Of a DNA stretch of 64,000 bases, positions 18,289 to 26,793 are shown one piece after another; positions within the stretch are counted from its first letter, which is position 1, and each line of letters begins with the position of its first letter. Location: assembly GCF_004116405.1 (NCBI RefSeq), contig NZ_SDIC01000003.1, positions 186,001 to 250,000 on the forward strand, read 5' to 3'. The translations under genes and the position numbers were made by a program. Source of the DNA: Halegenticoccus tardaugens (lineage in GTDB: Archaea > Halobacteriota > Halobacteria > Halobacteriales > Haloferacaceae). The notes under the pieces are model-generated. The model saw nothing but the letters and a program-made list of their open reading frames with translations, did no database searches and had not been told where the DNA came from.

Positions 18289-18915
18289 TCACTCCCGATC
18301 GAGGTATTCGAGCGCCTCCGCGTCCGACACCTGCGAGAAGTCGCGGTAGTACGCGCCGACCGCGCCGAAGCGCGCCGGCGTCTCCAGACAGACGACCTCG
18401 TCCGCCTCGTCGCGAAGCCCCTCGGCCGCGTCGGCCGGCGCGACCGGAACCGCGAGCACCGTCCGCGCAGCGTCCGCTTTTCGGATCTGTCGAAGGCAGG
18501 CGATGGCCGTCGCGCCCGTCGCGAGGCCGTCGTCGACGAGGACGACGCGCTCGCCCGCGAGGTCCGGGAGCGCCTCGCCGCCGCGGTACTGCTCGACCTT
18601 GCGGCGCGCCGCTTCGGCCTCCTTCTCGCGCGCGTCCTCGACGTAGGACGACCGGACGCCGAGGTGTTCGACGAGGTCGTCGTTGAGCCAGACGCTGACG
18701 TCGCCGGCGACGGCTCCGATCGCCAGCTCCGGGTTGTGCGGCGCGCCGAGCTTCGACGCGACGACGACGTCCAGCGGCGCGCCGAGCCGGTCCGCGACGG
18801 CGCGCCCGACGGGGAGCCCGCCGCGCGGGATCGCGAGCACGACGTCGGCGTCGACGCCCTCTTCGACGAGGCGGTCCCCCAGCCGCCCCCCCGCGTCGGT
18901 CCTGTTTTCGAACAT
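18289..18915 (-). CDS. Phosphoribosyltransferase-domain protein
   Basis: The 208-residue protein has the type I PRTase fold: AIPRGGLPVGRAVADRLGAPLDVVVASKLG at 28-57 and the PRPP-binding loop VVLVDDGLATGATA near residue 125. Members of this stand-alone subgroup are annotated as predicted phosphoribosyltransferases and their base substrate is unknown. The start ATG at 18913-18915 is preceded by a TTAA-rich element suitable for a leaderless message. Confidence 0.87.
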   Translation of the reverse strand: MFENRTDAGGRLGDRLVEEGVDADVVLAIPRGGLPVGRAVADRLGAPLDVVVASKLGAPHNPELAIGAVAGDVSVWLNDDLVEHLGVRSSYVEDAREKEAEAARRKVEQYRGGEALPDLAGERVVLVDDGLATGATAIACLRQIRKADAARTVLAVPVAPADAAEGLRDEADEVVCLETPARFGAVGAYYRDFSQVSDAEALEYLDRE

Positions 18916-19011
18916 ACCGAAAGTACCACCGCGACGGTGTTAAGGACTAACGAACGTCGGTGAACTGTCACGTCCACCAGCGAACACACTCGTCGCCGAT
19001 CGGTCGCGAAC

Positions 19012-19905
19012 TCACTCGTCGAGGAGCGCGGGCGGGTCGACCGCCTCGTCGGCGGCCTCGCGCCACGAGTGCGCGGGCTCCCACCCGAGCAGCCGCTCCG
19101 CCTTCGCCGTCGCGAGCGCGGACTCGTCGCCCTCGACGCGACACGCGTCGGGAACGTCCCCGAAGAATTCCTCGACGATCCCTGCGGTCGGCCGGTCGAG
19201 GTAGTTCTCCGCCGCGGCCGCGTGGAACGGCTCGTGGCCCGTGAAGTCGGCGTCGAGCGCGGCGTCTACGATCCCCGCGACGTCGCGCACGTCCACGTAG
19301 GACCAGAAGTTGCCCGCCCCGGCCGCGAGGTCGCCGAGCACCCCGTCGCTCCGGCACCCGTACTCGCCGGGGTGTTGGATCCACGACGGGCGGATCGAGG
19401 CGACGGGGACGCCGTACCGGCGGGTCACCATCTTCGCGATCTCCTCGCCGACGACCTTCGACGTCCCGTACGGGTCCTCCGGGCGCATCGGGTGGTCCTC
19501 CGCGATCGGCAGCTCGTCCGGCAGCGTCTTCTCGCGCGCGAACGGGAAGCCGTAGGCGCTCTCGCTGGACGCCCAGACGACCCGGGCGTCCGCGCGGCCC
19601 GCGGCGACGAGCGCGTTGTACGTCGCGAGGGCGTTCGTCTCGAAGACGCGCCCGCCTGGGTGCCGCGTCGGCGCGGGAATCGCGGCCCAGTGGACGACCG
19701 CGTCCGGGTCGAGGTCGGCCACGAGGTCGAAGGTCTGCCCTCGGTCCGCGAGGTCGACGGCGCGGAAGTCGATCCGGTCGCGCTCCGGAACTTCGAATCC
19801 CGGCTGGTCGAGGTCGGCGCAGACCACGTCGTGCGACGCGGCGAGTCGATCCACGATCCAGCGTCCGGAGCGACCGAGGCCGCCGGTGACGAGCACGGTG
19901 TCCAT
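19012..19905 (-). CDS. NAD-dependent epimerase/dehydratase (extended SDR)
   Basis: The 297-residue protein begins M-D-T-V-L-V-T-G-G-L-G-R-S-G with the TGGLGRSG nucleotide-binding turn at residues 6-13. The catalytic set is ASSESAYG and the YGTSK pentad near residues 116 and 152. These features define extended short-chain dehydrogenases that epimerise or dehydrate nucleotide sugars. The ATG at 19903-19905 is preferred over a start 27 bases upstream because it puts the Rossmann motif at the N-terminus. Substrate not determinable. Confidence 0.88.
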   Translation of the reverse strand: MDTVLVTGGLGRSGRWIVDRLAASHDVVCADLDQPGFEVPERDRIDFRAVDLADRGQTFDLVADLDPDAVVHWAAIPAPTRHPGGRVFETNALATYNALVAAGRADARVVWASSESAYGFPFAREKTLPDELPIAEDHPMRPEDPYGTSKVVGEEIAKMVTRRYGVPVASIRPSWIQHPGEYGCRSDGVLGDLAAGAGNFWSYVDVRDVAGIVDAALDADFTGHEPFHAAAAENYLDRPTAGIVEEFFGDVPDACRVEGDESALATAKAERLLGWEPAHSWREAADEAVDPPALLDE

Positions 19906-20017
19906 GGCTCGCCTGACGGACGGTCGGGGCAAAAGGGTGCCCCCTTTCTACCGCGGAGCGTACCGTTATACCGCTTCATCCCCTCGGTCCGGCTACCTTC
20001 ACGGGAGAGACACCACA

Positions 20018-20989
20018 GTGAGCGAGGACGATTCCATTTCGGAGAACGACGTACGAGAGGCGGTCGACCGCTCGCGGAGCGGCGCGCCGGCCGCGGGAAA
20101 GGCGATCAGGGACCGATTTTCCTCCGACGAGATCTTCCAGCGCGTCGTCGCCGCGGCCGACGAGGAGATCACGGCCGGAACGCGCGAGCTGTTCTTCAGC
20201 GGGCTCGCGGCCGGTTTCGCGATCACGCTGACGTTCTTCCTGCACGCGGCCGTGACGGCCGCGACGGGCGACGAGACGGGCCTCGTCGGCGGGCTCCTGT
20301 ACCCGCTGGGGTTCATCTACATCATCCTCGGCGGGTACCAGCTGTACACGGAGAACACGCTCCCGCCGGTCGCGCTGGTATTGGAACGCATCGCGAGCGT
20401 CCCGTCGCTGCTCCGCATCTGGGGCATCGTGTTGCTCGCGAACGTCCTCGGAGCGGCCGTCGGCGCGTTCGTGCTGGCGAACACGGGCGTTCTCTCGCCG
20501 GAGGGGATCGCGGTCGCGACCTCGTTCGGCACCGAGGGGCTCGAAACCGACTGGTGGGACCTCTTCTTCAAGGCCATCTTCGCCGGGTTGATCGTCGCCG
20601 GCGTGGTGTGGCTCGACTACGCCGCGCGCGATACGGTGTCGCGCTTCCTGCTCGTGTACCTGGCGTTCCTCACCATCCCCACCGGCGGACTCTACCACGT
20701 GGTCGTCTCCGTCTGCGACATGTTCTTCCTCGTCTTCCGGGGCGAACTCGCCCTCGTCACGGGCCTCTGGGAGTTCTTCCTCCCGGTGTTCCTCGGCAAC
20801 ACCCTCGGCGGGGTCGTGCTGGTGACGCTCGTGAACTACGGGCAGACGAGCCAGCGCCGGTTCGAGACGGGCCCGGACGTCGACGAAGCCTCGCAGCCGC
20901 AGCTGAGCGCCAGAGAGTGGCTGCTCGGCGACTTCGCGGGCCGCTCCTACGTGCCGCCCTCCGGCGAGCGCGAGGCGAGACAGCGGTGA
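20018..20989 (+). CDS. Formate/nitrite transporter (FNT) family protein
   Basis: A 323-residue integral membrane protein starting with GTG (V-S-E-D-D-S). After a ~60-residue cytosolic N-terminus come six hydrophobic segments at about 65-85, 95-115, 128-150, 185-208, 218-240 and 260-285. The patterns GGYQLYTENTL and PVFLGNTLGGVVLVTLVNYG match the FNT/YfdC-type family, which forms pentameric channels for small monovalent anions. The transported anion is unknown. It is divergent from the epimerase gene. Confidence 0.82.
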   Translation: MSEDDSISENDVREAVDRSRSGAPAAGKAIRDRFSSDEIFQRVVAAADEEITAGTRELFFSGLAAGFAITLTFFLHAAVTAATGDETGLVGGLLYPLGFIYIILGGYQLYTENTLPPVALVLERIASVPSLLRIWGIVLLANVLGAAVGAFVLANTGVLSPEGIAVATSFGTEGLETDWWDLFFKAIFAGLIVAGVVWLDYAARDTVSRFLLVYLAFLTIPTGGLYHVVVSVCDMFFLVFRGELALVTGLWEFFLPVFLGNTLGGVVLVTLVNYGQTSQRRFETGPDVDEASQPQLSAREWLLGDFAGRSYVPPSGEREARQR

Positions 20990-21108
20990 CCGCCGACTCG
21001 TGCAGCCGCGCGATCGGCGATCGAATCGACGCGACGTCGGTGACTCCCCCCTCGTCGTGACCGTCTGCCGTCGATAGAGTTTATGCCGCTGAGACGGTAG
21101 ATTGGAAC

Positions 21109-21975
21109 ATGCAATGGAAACCGGACTGGGGACTCCGCGGGCGCATGGCGCTCACGATGTTCCTGTTGTTCGCCCTCTACGTCGTGTTCGTGGGCGCGCT
21201 CCTGCGAACCGGGTACGCGACGTTCCTCCCGCTCATGATCGTGTTCCTCCTCGCGCAGTTCTTCTTCAGCGACAAGCTCGCCCTCTACAGCATGGGCGCG
21301 AAGAAGGTCAGCGAGGAGGAGTACCCCGAGCTCCACGCGATGATCGGACGGCTCTCCCAGCAGGCTGACCTGCCGAAGCCGACGGTCGCGGTCGCCGACA
21401 CGCGCGTCCCGAACGCGTTCGCCACGGGTCGCTCGCAGAAGAACTCGGCCGTCGCGGTGACGACGGGGCTGCTGCGGACGCTCGACCGCGACGAACTCGA
21501 AGGCGTGCTCGCGCACGAGCTCGCGCACGTGAAGAACCGCGACGTGATGGTGATGACGATCGCGTCGTTCCTCTCGACGATCGCCTTCATGATCGTCCGC
21601 TGGGGCTGGTGGTTCGGCGGCGGCCGCGACCGACAGGGCGCGCCCGTCATCGTCGCGATCTTCGCGTCGCTCGTCGTGTGGATCGTCTCGTTCCTCCTCA
21701 TCCGCGCGCTGTCGCGCTACCGCGAGTTCGCGGCCGACCGCGGCGGGGCGGTCATCACGGGGAAGCCGGGCGCGCTCGCCTCGGCGCTCCTCACCATCGA
21801 CGGGACGATGGATCGGGTGCCGAAGCGCGACATGCGCGAGCAGGCCGAGATGAACGCGTTCTTCATCATCCCGATCAAGAGCGGGTTCATCGGGAAGATC
21901 GCCAGCACCCACCCCTCGACCGAGAAGCGCGTCGAGCGGCTCCGCCAGCTCGAACGCGAGATGGAGACGGCCTGA
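21109..21975 (+). CDS. htpX: HtpX-type M48 zinc metalloprotease
   Basis: The 288-residue protein has two N-terminal membrane segments (about 15-35 and 38-55), the zinc motif HELAH at residues 136-140, two further hydrophobic segments, and the third ligand in REFAADRGG near residue 208. This is the HtpX architecture: a membrane-embedded protease for misfolded membrane proteins. The downstream gene starts six bases after the stop and encodes a PspA-associated protein, supporting an envelope-stress role. Confidence 0.95.
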   Translation: MQWKPDWGLRGRMALTMFLLFALYVVFVGALLRTGYATFLPLMIVFLLAQFFFSDKLALYSMGAKKVSEEEYPELHAMIGRLSQQADLPKPTVAVADTRVPNAFATGRSQKNSAVAVTTGLLRTLDRDELEGVLAHELAHVKNRDVMVMTIASFLSTIAFMIVRWGWWFGGGRDRQGAPVIVAIFASLVVWIVSFLLIRALSRYREFAADRGGAVITGKPGALASALLTIDGTMDRVPKRDMREQAEMNAFFIIPIKSGFIGKIASTHPSTEKRVERLRQLEREMETA

Positions 21976-21981
21976 GCGTCG

Positions 21982-22587
21982 ATGGGCCTCTTCGACTCCA
22001 TCCGCTCCGCGCTCGGCATGAGCGCGGAAGCGGACGCTACGCGGAAGGCCGACCCCGAGGACCTCTTCGGGATGAGCACCGCCTACCTGACGATGGAGGC
22101 GGATCTCGGCTACGACCCGGGCGGCGCGGCCGCGCTCTGTTTCTCGTCGGTCGACAGCACCGACTTCGCCGCCACCCTCGACGAGGTGGAGGCCATCCTC
22201 GAAGCCGGCGAGGAGGAGACCGGGACGACGTTCCGGCGAAACGAGGACTCCCACGGCTACCAGTGGGTCGTGCTGGAGGACTCCGACCCCGAGGACCTCC
22301 TCACGAGCGTCCACTTCGCGGCCGACGAGTTCGTCGAACAGGGGTACGGTTCGAGGCTGCTCGCCGCCGTCTTCGCCTTCGAGAAGGGCGACGCCCGCGC
22401 CTACTGGATCTACTCGTTCCGCCGCGGGGCCTACTACCCCTTCGTGCCGAAGGGCGGCCACGAGCGCGATCAGCGCGCGGAGTTCAAACTCCAGTCCGTC
22501 CTCGACGGCGAACTCGCGATCGAGGGGGACGAAGGGTACTGGTACCCCCTGTGGCCCGACCGGTCCGGCGGCCACCCGTGGGAGTGA
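21982..22587 (+). CDS. pspAB: PspA-associated protein PspAB
   Basis: The 201-residue soluble protein starts [13 protein letters not shown]. It contains [32 protein letters not shown] and the aromatic tail GYWYPLWP. I recognise it as the haloarchaeal/actinobacterial PspAB family that accompanies HtpX and PspA. Only six bases separate it from htpX, so the two are very probably co-transcribed and act together in membrane-stress response. The biochemical function is not known. Confidence 0.82.
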   Translation: MGLFDSIRSALGMSAEADATRKADPEDLFGMSTAYLTMEADLGYDPGGAAALCFSSVDSTDFAATLDEVEAILEAGEEETGTTFRRNEDSHGYQWVVLEDSDPEDLLTSVHFAADEFVEQGYGSRLLAAVFAFEKGDARAYWIYSFRRGAYYPFVPKGGHERDQRAEFKLQSVLDGELAIEGDEGYWYPLWPDRSGGHPWE

Positions 22588-22710
22588 CCCCGCCACCCCT
22601 CCCCCGATTCGCCGTCCGTTCCGATCGAACCGGGTGCGCCGCCGCAGCGATCTCTCCTCTCGCTTAACGTTCACGAACGCTTTCCAGTCTCCCCCCGCGC
22701 TGTCGTCCAT

Positions 22711-22744
22711 TTTCACTTCCACCACGCTGTTAACGAGGGTTTAT
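22711..22744 (+). promoter_or_regulatory. radA promoter with TTTCACTTCCACC operator-like element
   Basis: The 34-base block begins TTTCACTTCCACC and ends with the TATA-like GGGTTTAT about 27 bases before the radA ATG. It is 31/34 identical to the block upstream of the second radA gene (30014-30047). The TATA spacing implies a leaderless transcript; the TTTCACTTCCACC part lies upstream of the TATA element, where a regulator could bind. Confidence 0.75.
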
Positions 22745-22771
22745 GTACCGAGGGGCACAAGCCCGAGGTAC

Positions 22772-23803
22772 ATGGCAGACGACGATCTCGAAAACCTCCC
22801 CGGCGTCGGTCCCGCGACCGCGGACAAACTCGTCGAAGCGGGCTTCGACAGCTACCAGAGCATCGCGGTCGCCAGCCCCTCGGAGCTCTCGAACACGGCG
22901 GACATCGGCGAGAGCACGTCCGGCGACATCATCCGCGCCGCCCGGAAGGCCGCGGACATCGGCGGCTTCGAGACCGGCGCGGCGGTGCTCCAGCGCCGCG
23001 AGACGATCGGCAAGCTGAGCTGGCAGATCGACGAAGTGGACGACCTGCTCGGCGGCGGGCTCGAAACGCAGTCGATCACCGAGGTGTACGGCGAGTTCGG
23101 GGCGGGCAAGTCGCAGGTCACCCACCAGATGGCCGTGAACGTGCAGCTTCCGCGGGAGTACGGCGGCCTGCGCGGAAGCTGCATCTTCATCGACAGCGAG
23201 GACACCTTCCGGCCCGAGCGGATCGACGACATGGTCCGCGGTCTCGACGACGAGATCATCCAGGCGACCATGGACGACCGCGAGATCGAGGGCTCCCCCG
23301 GCGACGAGGACGCGATGGAGGAACTCCTCGCCGACGTCCTCGACAGGATCCACGTGGCAAAGGCGTTCAACTCGAACCACCAGATCCTCCTCGCCGAGAA
23401 GGCGAAGGAACTGGCCGGCAAGCACGAAGAGAGCGAGTGGCCGGTTCGGCTGCTCTGCGTGGACTCGCTCACGGCGCACTTCCGCGCGGAGTACGTCGGC
23501 CGGGGCAACCTCGCCGAGCGCCAGCAGAAGCTCAACAAGCACCTCCACGACCTGATGCGCATCGGCGACCTGTACAACACCGCGATCCTCGTGACCAACC
23601 AGGTCGCGTCGAACCCCGACTCGTACTTCGGCGACCCGACCCAGCCCATCGGCGGGAACATCCTCGGCCACACCTCGACGTTCCGCATCTACCTCCGCAA
23701 GTCCAAGGGCGACAAGCGGATCGTCCGGCTCGTCGACGCGCCGAACCTCGCCGACGGCGAGGCGGTCATGCGCGTGCAGGGTGCCGGTCTGAAGCCCGAA
23801 TAG
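22772..23803 (+). CDS. radA: DNA repair and recombination protein RadA
   Basis: The 343-residue archaeal RecA/Rad51-family recombinase forms filaments on single-stranded DNA and catalyses strand exchange. The N-terminal helix-hairpin-helix domain spans residues 1-65 ([12 protein letters not shown]). Walker A GEFGAGKS is at 107-114 and Walker B RLLCVDS at 226-232. The L2/C-terminal region contains [28 protein letters not shown] 22772 is fixed by the upstream TATA spacing. A second RadA about 74% identical (hand count) lies 7 kb downstream; this copy has the more canonical sequence. Confidence 0.97.
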   Translation: MADDDLENLPGVGPATADKLVEAGFDSYQSIAVASPSELSNTADIGESTSGDIIRAARKAADIGGFETGAAVLQRRETIGKLSWQIDEVDDLLGGGLETQSITEVYGEFGAGKSQVTHQMAVNVQLPREYGGLRGSCIFIDSEDTFRPERIDDMVRGLDDEIIQATMDDREIEGSPGDEDAMEELLADVLDRIHVAKAFNSNHQILLAEKAKELAGKHEESEWPVRLLCVDSLTAHFRAEYVGRGNLAERQQKLNKHLHDLMRIGDLYNTAILVTNQVASNPDSYFGDPTQPIGGNILGHTSTFRIYLRKSKGDKRIVRLVDAPNLADGEAVMRVQGAGLKPE

Positions 23804-23827
23804 GACCGTTTTCCCTCGTCGGGTGTC

Positions 23828-23880
23828 TTCGCGTCCGACCCGGTCGACGAAGTGGCAACGAACTCTCCGCGCTTCCGCGG
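23828..23880. repeat. Imperfect direct repeat of the HD-hydrolase 3' end
   Basis: Bases 23828-23880 closely match 24498-24553 (shared core TCGACGAAGT followed by ACGAACTCTC, with small indels). The second copy codes on the minus strand for the C-terminus of the truncated HD protein; the first is a degenerate fragment overlapping the antitoxin-like reading frame. It suggests duplication or recombination around the toxin-antitoxin module. Confidence 0.6.
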
Positions 23881-23986
23881 GATGCTCCTCCCCGACGACA
23901 CGTCGGCGGAAAAACGCGAAGAGGTGGCCGAGGAGCTCGATCGGCGCATCCGCGAGCGCCGCGACCGTAACTACGGCGAGGCGTGA
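23852..23986 (+). CDS. Short antitoxin-like protein upstream of PIN toxin
   Basis: A 44-residue frame from GTG 23852 ends EVAEELDRRIRERRDRNYGEA, a charged amphipathic helix like the toxin-binding C-terminus of VapB-type antitoxins. The preceding part contains GMLLPDDTSAEKR. A DNA-binding N-terminus is not visible; the frame is open back to the radA stop but has no ATG/GTG, and this stretch matches a degenerate HD-gene fragment. The stop overlaps the toxin GTG start as GTGA, typical of coupled toxin-antitoxin pairs. It may be a truncated antitoxin. Confidence 0.6.
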   Translation: MATNSPRFRGMLLPDDTSAEKREEVAEELDRRIRERRDRNYGEA

Positions 23987-24396
23987 CCGTGGCGACGTAC
24001 ACGGCCGACGCGGTCGCCCTCCTCGTCTATCTCGTCGACGCACTCCCGCGAGGGGCCGATCGCGCGTTCGCCGAGGCCGAAGCCGGGGAGACGGTCATCC
24101 AAGCGCCGGCCACGGTTCTCGCCGAAGTTCTCTACTCGGTTTCGCGGGACAAGGACCTCTGCGGAGTCACGCTGACCGGTACGCCGGCGGCCGCCCGACG
24201 GGCGCTCGTCGCTGACGGCCCCGTTTCGCTGACGCCCGTCGGCGACGAGGAACTCGCCGAACTCGCCGGTATCGTCCACGAATTCAGCATTCACGACGCG
24301 TTCGTCGTCGCCAGCCACCGGGCGCGAGGAACGGACGCGATCATCACGACCGACGGCGCCGTTCGGGGCGCCGGCGTCGAAACCGTCTGGGAGTGA
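23983..24396 (+). CDS. PIN-domain ribonuclease toxin (VapC-like)
   Basis: The 137-residue protein has the acidic PIN pocket: Asp9 in YTADAVALL, Glu48 in LAEVLYSV, Asp105 in SIHDAFVVA and Asp124 in ITTDGAV. PIN toxins cleave RNA, often tRNA or rRNA, when the antitoxin is lost. GTG 23983-23985 overlaps the stop of the short upstream gene by four bases, supporting an antitoxin-toxin operon. It lies between radA and the truncated HD gene. Confidence 0.82.
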   Translation: MTVATYTADAVALLVYLVDALPRGADRAFAEAEAGETVIQAPATVLAEVLYSVSRDKDLCGVTLTGTPAAARRALVADGPVSLTPVGDEELAELAGIVHEFSIHDAFVVASHRARGTDAIITTDGAVRGAGVETVWE

Positions 24397-24479
24397 GAAC
24401 GGCTCGCAGACGGTTTCTCTTACAGGGTATCACGTTTATCGCTCACGACGATCGGGGTCGTCATCTCGGCACAAGGGGT

Positions 24480-24932
24480 TCAGGCGTCTCCGGCGGCTTC
24501 GCGTTCGACTCGATCGACGAAGTCGGCGACGAACTCTCGGCGTTCCTCCGCGAGACGGCGACCCTCGCCCGTGTACATCCGCTCCGGCAGCGAGAGGATC
24601 TTCTTGCGGAGGTGATTCGTTTGCGTGCGTCCCGCGGGCGAATCGTCGACCGAGACCGGGGTCTCTGGATCGTAAATCGGCTGACCGAGTTCGCCGCCGT
24701 AGCAGAAACACCGGGCGAGTCCGACCGCGCCGAGGGCGTCGAGGTTGTCCGCGTCGCACAGCAGTTCGGCCTCGATGCTCGCGGGCTCGACCTCGTTCGA
24801 GTAGCGGTGGCTGTGAATACACTGCTGCACGTGGGCGATCGCACCGTCGCTCACCCCGAGATCTTCGAGAATGCTCTCCGCCTCGGCTGCACCCCACCCG
24901 GCGTGATCGTCGATCTCTCCGCGATCCTCGCG
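24480..24932 (-). pseudogene. 5'-truncated HD-domain phosphohydrolase
   Basis: The minus strand encodes EDRGEIDDHAGWGAAEAE, HVQQCIHSHRYS, LLCDADNLDALGAVG and a helical tail ending VEREAAGDA, all recognisable from the HD phosphohydrolase family. The N-terminal third, which should supply the first histidine motif and the HD doublet, is missing: about 9 codons upstream of the homology the frame runs into the 3' end of sufU in another frame. The only in-frame start (GTG 24852-24854) would leave ~124 residues without the catalytic HD pair. A partial copy of its 3' end lies near 23828. Confidence 0.68.
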
Positions 24933-24958
24933 TCGGGAGAAATCAGAGAAGAGAGCGG

Positions 24959-25384
24959 TCAGAGGTCGTCTTCGGTCGTCGTCTCCTCGATCTCGATCTC
25001 GCCTTCGTAGATCATCGCGCCGTCCTGGGCCACCTTCTCCGCGAGCACGGCGCACTTGATCCGCATCGGGCTGATGTCGACGCCGAGCATGTCGATCACG
25101 TCGTCGCGGTCCATCTCCTTCAGCTCCGACAGCGTCGTGCCCGGCAGGCGCTGGGAGAGCATGCTGGCGCTGGCCTGGCTGATCGCGCATCCGTCCCCGG
25201 AGAAGGCGACGAAGTCGATGGTTTCGTCGTCGTCTTCGAGGCGCACGTCGATCCGGATCGTGTCGCCGCAGGAGGGGTTCTCGCCGACGTGCGTGAACGT
25301 CGCGTCCTCCAGCTCCCCGTAGTTCCGGGGGTTCTTGTAGTGATCCAGAATCTGCTGTCGGTACATGTCCGAGCCCATACCCAT
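24959..25384 (-). CDS. sufU: SufU/IscU-type iron-sulfur cluster scaffold
   Basis: The 141-residue protein binds nascent Fe-S clusters or accepts sulfur from the SufS cysteine desulfurase. Conserved cysteines are Cys39 (NPSCGD), Cys66 (GDGCAIS) and Cys111 (IKCAVLAE); DHYKNPRNYG at 14-23 is the family start signature. The insertion between the second and third cysteines fits the SufU subgroup. SufS is encoded 1.4 kb upstream on the same strand with threonine synthase between them. Confidence 0.93.
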   Translation of the reverse strand: MGMGSDMYRQQILDHYKNPRNYGELEDATFTHVGENPSCGDTIRIDVRLEDDDETIDFVAFSGDGCAISQASASMLSQRLPGTTLSELKEMDRDDVIDMLGVDISPMRIKCAVLAEKVAQDGAMIYEGEIEIEETTTEDDL

Positions 25385-25495
25385 AGTTGAATCCCGCTAG
25401 GCGAGTGCGCTGTAAAAGGATTCCGGGGAGGTGAGCGGTGCAACGTTCCCGGTTCGCGCAGCCCCGCCGACGAGCCTCACACTCGCGCGACCGGC

Positions 25496-26680
25496 TCACA
25501 GCGTCGCCAGCCGGCCGCCGAGGTCCTCCAGCCCGACCGTCGCCGCATCGGTCGACGCGTCCGCTCCGGTCCGCGCCTCCTTGAATCCGCTGCCGGTCGC
25601 TACGAGCACTACGTCCTCGTCGTCGGCGAGTTCTCCCACCTCGGACAGCTTTCGCGCCGCCGCCAGCGTCGTCGCGGACGACGTCTCGACGCAAAAGCCC
25701 GCCTCGCGGGCGAATCGCTCCTTCGCCGTCACGATCTCCTCGTCCGTCACGGCCGCGACCGCGCCACCCGTCTCCCGCGCGGCGGCGAGCGCCCGTCGAC
25801 CGCTCGGCGGATCGGCGTTGGCGATGGAGTACGCGACCGTCTTCCCCGCGTCGACGGGCTCGACTCCCTCTGCGCCCGCCTCGAACGCGTCGGCGATCGG
25901 CGCGCACGCGGCGGCCTGCGCGAAGTAGAGGCGCGGCACCCGAGCTATCGCTCCGGCGGCGGCGAGTTCGCGGACCGCCTTCCAGATCGCGCTCGCGTGG
26001 CCGCCGCTGCTCACCGGCGCGACGATCGCGTCGGGCGCGTCCGGGGCGAACACCTCGCAGATCTCCAGCGCCGTGGTCTTCTGCCCCTCGACGCGGAGCG
26101 GCGCGTCGGAGTTGAGAAACGCGACGCCACGCTCCTCGCCGAGTCGGAGCGACTCCTCGTAGAGCCGACCGTAGTCGCCCTCGACGCGGAGGACGGTCGG
26201 GCCGTACTGCGCGATGACGCCGAGGCGCTCCGGCGGGATGTCGTCCGGGACGAGCACGACGCAATCCAGCCCGGCGCTCGCGGCGTGCGCGGCTGTGCTC
26301 ATCGCCATGTTCCCGTGCGAGACGGTACCGACGGTTTCCGTCCCCGACGACAGCGCGCGAGCGACGCCGAGCGCGCTCCCTCGGTCTTTGAAACTCCCCG
26401 TCGGGTTCTCGCCCTCGTCTTTCACGTGGACGCGGACGCCGGCGTACTCGTCGAGGCCCCGCGTCCTGACGAGCGGCGTGCCGCCCGCCGCGTCGGCGAC
26501 GCCGCCGGGCGACGAATCGGGCAGTAGCGCCGCGTACCGCCACACGCCCGGCGCGTCGACCGTCGAGTTCCAGTCGAAACCATGGGGGTCGGTCTCCACC
26601 CACAGGCTTTCGCCGCACTCACAGCGGTAGCTAGCGCGGGCGGTCGCGTCGCAGGCGTCGCACGCGAGTTCGAGGGTCAT
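25496..26680 (-). CDS. thrC: Threonine synthase-like PLP enzyme
   Basis: The 394-residue enzyme probably converts O-phosphohomoserine to threonine. Its N-terminal zinc ribbon has Cys7, Cys10, Cys20 and Cys22. PLP lysine lies in NPTGSFKDRGS near residue 97, followed by SHGNMAMSTAAHA and the phosphate loop VSSGGHAS near residue 220. Family ambiguity with threonine dehydratase or cystathionine-beta-synthase-like enzymes remains, but the N-terminal ribbon and length favour ThrC. It is flanked by sufS and sufU. Confidence 0.88.
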   Translation of the reverse strand: MTLELACDACDATARASYRCECGESLWVETDPHGFDWNSTVDAPGVWRYAALLPDSSPGGVADAAGGTPLVRTRGLDEYAGVRVHVKDEGENPTGSFKDRGSALGVARALSSGTETVGTVSHGNMAMSTAAHAASAGLDCVVLVPDDIPPERLGVIAQYGPTVLRVEGDYGRLYEESLRLGEERGVAFLNSDAPLRVEGQKTTALEICEVFAPDAPDAIVAPVSSGGHASAIWKAVRELAAAGAIARVPRLYFAQAAACAPIADAFEAGAEGVEPVDAGKTVAYSIANADPPSGRRALAAARETGGAVAAVTDEEIVTAKERFAREAGFCVETSSATTLAAARKLSEVGELADDEDVVLVATGSGFKEARTGADASTDAATVGLEDLGGRLATL

Positions 26681-26793
26681 CGGCTGATCACAAGACGTCG
26701 CGGGGCGGACAAGTAGCCGACGGAACCGGCGGTCGGGGGCGGGCTATCGGAACGGCTGACGGGGGCGACTACTCGAACGGCGTTCGGGAGTCG

